Shown: in pieces, positions 59,728 to 64,000 of the stretch
Numbering within the stretch: the first letter of the stretch is position 1
How the letters are laid out: each line of letters starts with the position of its first letter
NCBI RefSeq assembly: GCF_000012865.1
Contig: NC_007503.1
Span: 558,001 to 622,000 of the forward strand
From: Carboxydothermus hydrogenoformans Z-2901
GTDB lineage: Bacteria; Bacillota; Z-2901; Carboxydothermales; Carboxydothermaceae
Reading direction: 5' to 3'
Length of the DNA stretch: 64,000 nucleotides
Program-made: the position numbers and the translations under genes
The notes under the pieces: generated by a model
Databases searched by the model: none
What the model was told of the DNA's origin: nothing
The model's input: the letters and a program-made list of their open reading frames with translations, nothing else

Positions 59728-59800
59728 GGGCACAAGGGTGTGTCCGCTTCCTAAGTTAGCTGGCAATGGTGCCTTATTTAAGGCGCCATTTTCTATTTTT
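59728..59800 (+). promoter_or_regulatory. ANTAR-target leader with overlapping terminator
   Basis: Hairpin 1: GGGCAC / GTGTCC (59728-59733, 59740-59745) with hexaloop AAGGGT. Hairpin 2: GGC / GCC (59762-59764, 59771-59773) with hexaloop AATGGT. Both loops have A1 and G4, the recognition pattern of ANTAR proteins. Hairpin 2 shares bases with an 11-bp terminator stem (59765-59775 with 59780-59790) plus T-rich tail to 59800, so the two are mutually exclusive. The protein encoded just downstream has an ANTAR domain: autoregulation by antitermination is the likely function. Confidence 0.8.
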
Positions 59801-59814
59801 GGGACGGTGACAGA

Positions 59815-60402
59815 ATGTTTGGTGCAACTGTGATTATTGCTTCCGCGGACAGCAATTTTCGGCAAATGGTCAAATCAGCGGTTAAAAATCTCGACTACAT
59901 TGTGGTGGGCGAGTGCGCTGATGGGCCGACCGCTCTAAAAATGGCCCGGAATTTTCAACCGGATATGTTTATCATTGATGATCACCTGATAGGTGTTCCT
60001 GGCCGGGAGATTGCTAAAATCCTGTCTTTTGACCGCCAGTGTGCGGTAGTTTTAGCTATGGAGTTTGAAATTGATAAACTCGATGAGTTTTTAGGAGAAA
60101 TGGGTGTGGTTGGGGTTGTGATTAAACCCTTAGAAGAAGAACAGTTAATCATGACCGTCCAGGTGACCGAACATAATTACCAGCGGATTAAAGAATTAGA
60201 AAAAGAAATTGAAAGTTTAAAGGATGCCTTAGAAACCAGAAAGCTTGTGGAAAAAGCTAAAGGAATTTTAATGGAAAGCTTGGGGATTTCCGAAAAAGAA
60301 GCGTTTAGGAAGATTCAAAAGCAAAGCATGGATAAACGGATTTCCATGCGGGCGGTGGCGGAAGCCATCATCTTAGCGTATGACGTTAATCAAAAAAAAT
60401 AA
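59815..60402 (+). CDS. ANTAR-domain response regulator (RNA-binding antiterminator)
   Basis: 195 residues, ATG behind GACGGTGAC. Receiver domain (about 1-120) with D12, phosphoacceptor D55 ([12 protein letters not shown]) and the lysine K104 in VIKPLEE; coiled linker (about 122-140); C-terminal ANTAR helix bundle (about 138-192: [39 protein letters not shown]). Phosphorylated dimers of such proteins bind paired hexaloop hairpins and prevent termination. Its own leader and the leader at 63880 hold such hairpins. No partner kinase is adjacent. Its neighbour is glnA, so it probably governs nitrogen assimilation. Confidence 0.92.
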   Translation: MFGATVIIASADSNFRQMVKSAVKNLDYIVVGECADGPTALKMARNFQPDMFIIDDHLIGVPGREIAKILSFDRQCAVVLAMEFEIDKLDEFLGEMGVVGVVIKPLEEEQLIMTVQVTEHNYQRIKELEKEIESLKDALETRKLVEKAKGILMESLGISEKEAFRKIQKQSMDKRISMRAVAEAIILAYDVNQKK

Positions 60403-60415
60403 AGGGGGATTTTGG

Positions 60416-61744
60416 ATGAGTTACACCAAAAACGATATTATGGATATGGTGCGGGAGCAAAATGTTAAGTTTATCCGGCTCCAGTTTACCGACATTTTTG
60501 GGGTTCTAAAAAATGTGGCCATTCCGGTAGAACAGTTAGAAAAGGCCTTAAACAACGAGCTAATGTTTGACGGCTCCAGTATTGAAGGTTTTGTCCGTAT
60601 TGAAGAGTCGGATATGTATTTGCGTCCGGACCCCAATACTTTTGCCGTATTTCCCTGGCGGCCCAGAAACGGTGCGGTAGCCCGGCTGATTTGCGATGTG
60701 TACAATCCCGATGGTACTCCCTTTGAGGGCGACCCCCGCTATGTTTTGAAAAGAGCTTTGGCGGAAGCCAAAGAGCTGGGTTACACCATGTACGTTGGTC
60801 CGGAATTAGAGTTTTTCCTTTTCCAGGTAGATGCAGAAGGAAAACCCACCCTGGTGACCCATGACAATGCCGGCTATTTTGATTTAAGCCCGGTAGATTT
60901 GGGCGAAAACGCCCGGCGGGATATGGTGTTGGCTTTGGAACAAATGGGGTATGAAGTCGAAGCATCCCACCACGAAGTTGCTCCGGGACAGCACGAAATT
61001 GACTTTAAGTATTCCGATGCTTTAGATGTAGCCGATAAAATTGTTACCTTTAAAGTAGTTGTTCGTTCCATTGCCCAAAGGCACGGACTTCATGCAACCT
61101 TCATGCCCAAACCGCTTTTTGGGGTAAATGGTTCGGGAATGCACACCAACCAGTCGCTGTTTAAAGACGGTCAAAACGCTTTTTATGATCCCAATGGGGA
61201 GTTGCAATTATCCGAAACCGCTTACTACTATATTGGCGGTATTATGAAGCATATTAAAGCTATCACTGCCATTGCCAATCCGGTGGTAAACTCCTACAAG
61301 CGTTTGGTTCCGGGCTATGAAGCACCGGTTTACATTGCCTGGTCGGCAAGAAACCGTAGCCCCTTAATCCGGATTCCGGCCAAAAGAGGCTCCTCTACCC
61401 GGATTGAATTAAGAAGCCCGGACCCGTCGGCAAATCCGTATCTTGCCTTAGCGGTTATGCTTAAAGCGGGCTTGGATGGAATTAAAAATAAAATTAAGCC
61501 ACCGGCGCCGGTTAACCAAAACCTTTATGAAATGACTGCTGAAGAGCGAAAGGCTCTGGGAGTTGATACCTTACCCGGTAGCTTAAAAGAAGCCATTGAT
61601 TGTCTTTTAGAAGATAAGGTAATCCAGGAAGCTTTAGGTAAACACGTATTTGAGCGGTTTGTGGAAGCTAAGTTAAAAGAGTGGGATGAGTACCGGGTTC
61701 AGGTTCACGAGTGGGAAGTGAAAAAATATCTCACCATGTATTAA
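60416..61744 (+). CDS. glnA: Glutamine synthetase type I
   Basis: 442 residues from ATG 60416 behind AAAGGGGGA; the longer frame lacks a ribosome site and overlaps the regulator. ATP-dependent glutamate plus ammonia to glutamine. Motifs: [44 protein letters not shown] and [26 protein letters not shown]. Length and lack of the long insertion place it in the GSI-alpha group of Firmicutes, which is feedback- and protein-regulated rather than adenylylated. Co-transcribed with the ANTAR regulator, 13 bases apart, and ended by a terminator. Confidence 0.96.
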   Translation: MSYTKNDIMDMVREQNVKFIRLQFTDIFGVLKNVAIPVEQLEKALNNELMFDGSSIEGFVRIEESDMYLRPDPNTFAVFPWRPRNGAVARLICDVYNPDGTPFEGDPRYVLKRALAEAKELGYTMYVGPELEFFLFQVDAEGKPTLVTHDNAGYFDLSPVDLGENARRDMVLALEQMGYEVEASHHEVAPGQHEIDFKYSDALDVADKIVTFKVVVRSIAQRHGLHATFMPKPLFGVNGSGMHTNQSLFKDGQNAFYDPNGELQLSETAYYYIGGIMKHIKAITAIANPVVNSYKRLVPGYEAPVYIAWSARNRSPLIRIPAKRGSSTRIELRSPDPSANPYLALAVMLKAGLDGIKNKIKPPAPVNQNLYEMTAEERKALGVDTLPGSLKEAIDCLLEDKVIQEALGKHVFERFVEAKLKEWDEYRVQVHEWEVKKYLTMY

Positions 61745-61746
61745 AA

Positions 61747-61779
61747 AGGCTGCCTGATTTAAAGGCAGCCTCTTTTTTT
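61747..61779 (+). terminator. Intrinsic terminator after glnA
   Basis: Perfect 9-bp stem AGGCTGCCT/AGGCAGCCT (61747-61755, 61763-61771) and a run of seven T. Confidence 0.93.
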
Positions 61780-61841
61780 ATGTTGTTTTTTAGTATATTA
61801 TATAGTTAAATTATAGCTATTTTTTATATCTGGTGAGAAAA

Positions 61842-63803
61842 ATGCCGAAAACGATTAAATACCGTTTAATTTTCTTTCTAACCCTGACAACGGTAATTGT
61901 GGGAATTATCAGTTTTGGTTTTACCCACTATCGCGAAATAAAAGTGGCTGAAGAACTGGGGCTTAGTGCGTCCCGGGAGCTGGCCAATTTATTTAGGGAA
62001 CAAATTAATAACTTGGCTAATAAAGCTTATGCAGATATCTGGTGGAGTTATGATTTGGCGGAGGGTCTTTTAAAAGGTCTACCTTCCAATGAGTATTACC
62101 GGGAAATTGAAAACAAAATTATTAAATCCTTGGCAGCCCGGAAAGGTTTTATCGAGGTTATCGATGACCAGGGCAATGTTATTTACAGTCAGGGGCTAAA
62201 GCTTGCTCCGGCGTATTTTAAATATTTGGTATATAAGCCTGCAATGATGGGCAGTGTTTCTGGATTTTATGAAATCGCCGACCTTTTGGGAAAAAAGCAT
62301 ATAACTTATCTCAGGGCTGAGCAGGTTTTAAATGAAGAAGGGAAACCTCTGGGAGTAATAGTTGTCGGATACAGTTTGGAGGAAAACCAGGTCCTCTTTA
62401 CGGAGTTATTTACCCAGGAATTGCAGAAACAAAAATTATTGCCGGGTGTAATCCTGTACTGGAAAAATAAGCCTTTATGGCATTTTGGAGATGTCAGATT
62501 TGAACCGCTTCTCGGAGAGCAGATTAAGAAACTGCAAAAGGAGAACATGTTGACGGAAATTCGGATAATTGACGGTAAAAGATTTTACGTTTCCTATCTA
62601 CCGCTGGAAAACCGCAATTCGAGTTTACTAACATTGGGAGTATTTTTACCTGCCGATTTGTTGGTCAGGCCTTATAGAATAAGTTTTTGGCAGGGGTTAC
62701 TGATTTATATCGTCCTGCTGGGTTTACTGGTGGTACTGGGGATTTATGTAATCATCGGTCGCCAATTGGAAAAGCCCTTAAACGAGTTAATGGAGGTACT
62801 TATCGGCTGGATTGAGGGGAAGGATCTAAACTTTACGGAGTATCAAGAAAAATATCCGGAGTATAAAAAGCTTTTTAAGCGAATTTACGACTTAAAAACT
62901 ACCAAAGAAAAAATAGCCAATCAATGGTACCGGCTGGCCGAAGGAGTTTATAATTTAGGCGAAGCGGCCAATGACGGAGATTTGGTCAAAGAGCTGGTTT
63001 TTCATATTAAATCACTGGTAGAAGTGAAGGGAATAAAAATACTCCTGAAAAATTTGAAAAGCGACGAATATTTTCCCCTTTATACAGAAGGGCAGGTGGC
63101 AACCGGGCACCCGGCGTTTTGCCCGGATAACGGGGAATATCAAGACGGTACTTACTGTTACCCCATTACCCTGGGAAGCGAGAAACTGGGGTTTATTATT
63201 ATTGCGGCCGATAAGGATAAACTTACCGAGGAAGCACGGGAATTTTTAAACAACTTGATCCTAATGAGCGGACCTCTGGTAAAGCTTTACCTTTTAAAAA
63301 ATTACCTGGCGGAAATTTCGCTGCGAGATCCGCTAACGCAGGCGTTTAACCGGAGATTTTTGGAAGATGCGATTTTGGAAAACAGGGATTGCAATTATTC
63401 CCTTATTTTCATCGACCTTGATAAGTTTAAAGAAATTAACGATACTTACGGCCATAATGCTGGCGATCTGGTTTTAATTAAGCTTACCCAAAAAATTAGG
63501 GAAAATTTAAGAAGCCAGGACCAGGTAATCAGGATGGGTGGGGATGAGATTTTAATTTACCTTCCCAATACCCCTATTGAACTCACCCGGGAAATAGCCA
63601 ACCGCATAATGGAATTAATTAGAAAGGAACAGTTTACGGTTATGAAAGATACCAAAACGGTTACCTTCAATGTTTCGGCCAGTATGGGTATCGGAAGCTG
63701 CCGGGAAGGAGAAAGTTTTGAGGAAGTTTTAGCGCGGGTGGATAAAGCCCTTTACCGGGCCAAAGAACTGGGTAGAAACCAAATTGTGGTGGCCGCTGAT
63801 TAA
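61842..63803 (+). CDS. Membrane diguanylate cyclase with extracytoplasmic sensor
   Basis: 653 residues from ATG 61842 (GGTGAG before it; GTG 61833 has no site). Two membrane segments (about 7-27 and 284-308) enclose an extracytoplasmic Cache-like sensor (about 30-280). A linker and a possible GAF-like domain (about 355-480) follow, with a Cys pair in HPAFCPDNGEYQDGTYCYP. The C-terminal GGDEF domain (about 490-653) has DPLTQAFNRRF, LIFIDLDKFKEINDTYGHNAGD and RMGGDEIL; the catalytic GGDE is kept, with Ile for Phe, and RSQD upstream fits an inhibitory I-site. Makes c-di-GMP in response to an outside signal, unknown. Confidence 0.9.
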   Translation: MPKTIKYRLIFFLTLTTVIVGIISFGFTHYREIKVAEELGLSASRELANLFREQINNLANKAYADIWWSYDLAEGLLKGLPSNEYYREIENKIIKSLAARKGFIEVIDDQGNVIYSQGLKLAPAYFKYLVYKPAMMGSVSGFYEIADLLGKKHITYLRAEQVLNEEGKPLGVIVVGYSLEENQVLFTELFTQELQKQKLLPGVILYWKNKPLWHFGDVRFEPLLGEQIKKLQKENMLTEIRIIDGKRFYVSYLPLENRNSSLLTLGVFLPADLLVRPYRISFWQGLLIYIVLLGLLVVLGIYVIIGRQLEKPLNELMEVLIGWIEGKDLNFTEYQEKYPEYKKLFKRIYDLKTTKEKIANQWYRLAEGVYNLGEAANDGDLVKELVFHIKSLVEVKGIKILLKNLKSDEYFPLYTEGQVATGHPAFCPDNGEYQDGTYCYPITLGSEKLGFIIIAADKDKLTEEAREFLNNLILMSGPLVKLYLLKNYLAEISLRDPLTQAFNRRFLEDAILENRDCNYSLIFIDLDKFKEINDTYGHNAGDLVLIKLTQKIRENLRSQDQVIRMGGDEILIYLPNTPIELTREIANRIMELIRKEQFTVMKDTKTVTFNVSASMGIGSCREGESFEEVLARVDKALYRAKELGRNQIVVAAD

Positions 63804-63836
63804 GTTAATGTATACAAGATATTTTTTGAATTAACC

Positions 63837-63865
63837 TTGTCATAAAATTAAATATTCATTATAAT
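63837..63865 (+). promoter_or_regulatory. Promoter of the gene beginning at the window end
   Basis: TTGTCA (63837-63842), 17-nt spacer, perfect TATAAT (63860-63865), 15 bases before the first leader hairpin. Confidence 0.78.
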
Positions 63866-63879
63866 TTTACTACAACTTA

Positions 63880-63972
63880 CCGGCACAACGGCGTGTCGGA
63901 AATGCAGGGCATTGGCGCCTTCCTATCTCTCTGTAGGTATTCTTGTGCCTATAGAGGGGGGAAGGCTTTTTA
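63880..63972 (+). promoter_or_regulatory. Second ANTAR-target leader with terminator
   Basis: Hairpin 1: CCGGCAC / GTGTCGG (63880-63886, 63893-63899), hexaloop AACGGC. Hairpin 2: AGGGC / GCCTT (63906-63910, 63917-63921), hexaloop ATTGGC. Both loops have A1 and G4. The 3' arm of hairpin 2 is also the start of a long terminator: CCTTCC (63918-63923) with GGAAGG (63960-63965), and CTCTGTAGGT (63929-63938) with GCCTATAGAG (63947-63956), then CTTTT. Hairpin 2 and terminator cannot form together, as in known ANTAR switches. Confidence 0.85.
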
Positions 63973-63997
63973 ATTTATAGATGGGAGGAAATGGAAA

Positions 63998-64000
63998 ATG
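63998..64000 (+). CDS. Start of the next gene (only its ATG is in the window)
   Basis: The last three bases are ATG, preceded at 9 bases by GGGAGG (63983-63988). The product cannot be read. Because of the ANTAR leader it should be a nitrogen-related gene. Confidence 0.6.

Overview
The window reads as chromosomal DNA of an anaerobic, probably thermophilic, low-to-mid GC Firmicute. The best match I can suggest is Carboxydothermus or a close relative. The reasons are large extracytoplasmic multiheme c-type cytochromes, a B12-dependent ribonucleotide reductase carrying an intein, strong Shine-Dalgarno sites with many TTG and GTG starts, and selenium/molybdenum hydroxylase accessory genes. No rRNA, tRNA, CRISPR array or transposase gene was seen. 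Species identity is an inference.

Layout, left arm (1-34.4 kb): three multiheme cytochrome genes (the first cut by the window edge, the third with SLH-like segments); a zinc-type Fur regulator with a metal ABC transporter whose ATPase gene is frameshifted; an HtrA protease and a TldE/PmbA protein separated by a REP-like inverted repeat; a LytS/LytR-type sensor pair; acetyl-CoA synthetase; an AT-rich two-gene island bracketed by a perfect 39-bp direct repeat; acpS-nnr; ald and alr; a glycosyltransferase, glycogen debranching enzyme, otsA and otsB run; an MBL-fold hydrolase; a decayed acyl-CoA ligase region; a LysM-NlpC/P60 hydrolase; and nrdJ with a 345-residue LAGLIDADG intein whose last residue is Asp.

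Centre (34.7-59.6 kb): the main find. A MerR-XRE-cupin regulator is followed by about 25 co-directional genes. They encode a bacterial microcompartment shell (three BMC-H, one PduB-like BMC-T, one BMC-P vertex protein, an EutJ-like chaperone and a flavoprotein-like protein) and a set of purine-degrading enzymes. These are an allantoinase/hydantoinase-type cyclic amidohydrolase, an isochorismatase-type amidase, UbiX/UbiD, two adenine-deaminase-family proteins, a SsnA/guanine-deaminase-like amidohydrolase, a four-subunit molybdenum hydroxylase with selenium-cofactor genes yqeC and mocA-yqeB, formiminotransferase, formimino-THF cyclodeaminase, an AzgA-type purine permease, both subunits of L-serine dehydratase, and a cyclase-family hydrolase. 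In order of chemistry these fit the classical clostridial anaerobic route: purine to xanthine, 4-ureido-5-imidazolecarboxylate, 4-amino-5-imidazolecarboxylate, 4-aminoimidazole, 4-imidazolone, formiminoglycine, then glycine plus formimino-THF, serine and pyruvate. I infer a purine-fermenting microcompartment that may hold the labile aminoimidazole and imidazolone intermediates.

Right end (59.6-64 kb): a nitrogen-assimilation block. An ANTAR-domain response regulator precedes glutamine synthetase, and a membrane diguanylate cyclase follows. Two leaders, one before the ANTAR gene and one before the gene that begins at the last three bases, each hold a strong promoter, two hexaloop hairpins with A at loop position 1 and G at position 4, and an overlapping intrinsic terminator. 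This is the ANTAR antitermination architecture, and suggests that the regulator controls itself and the next gene.
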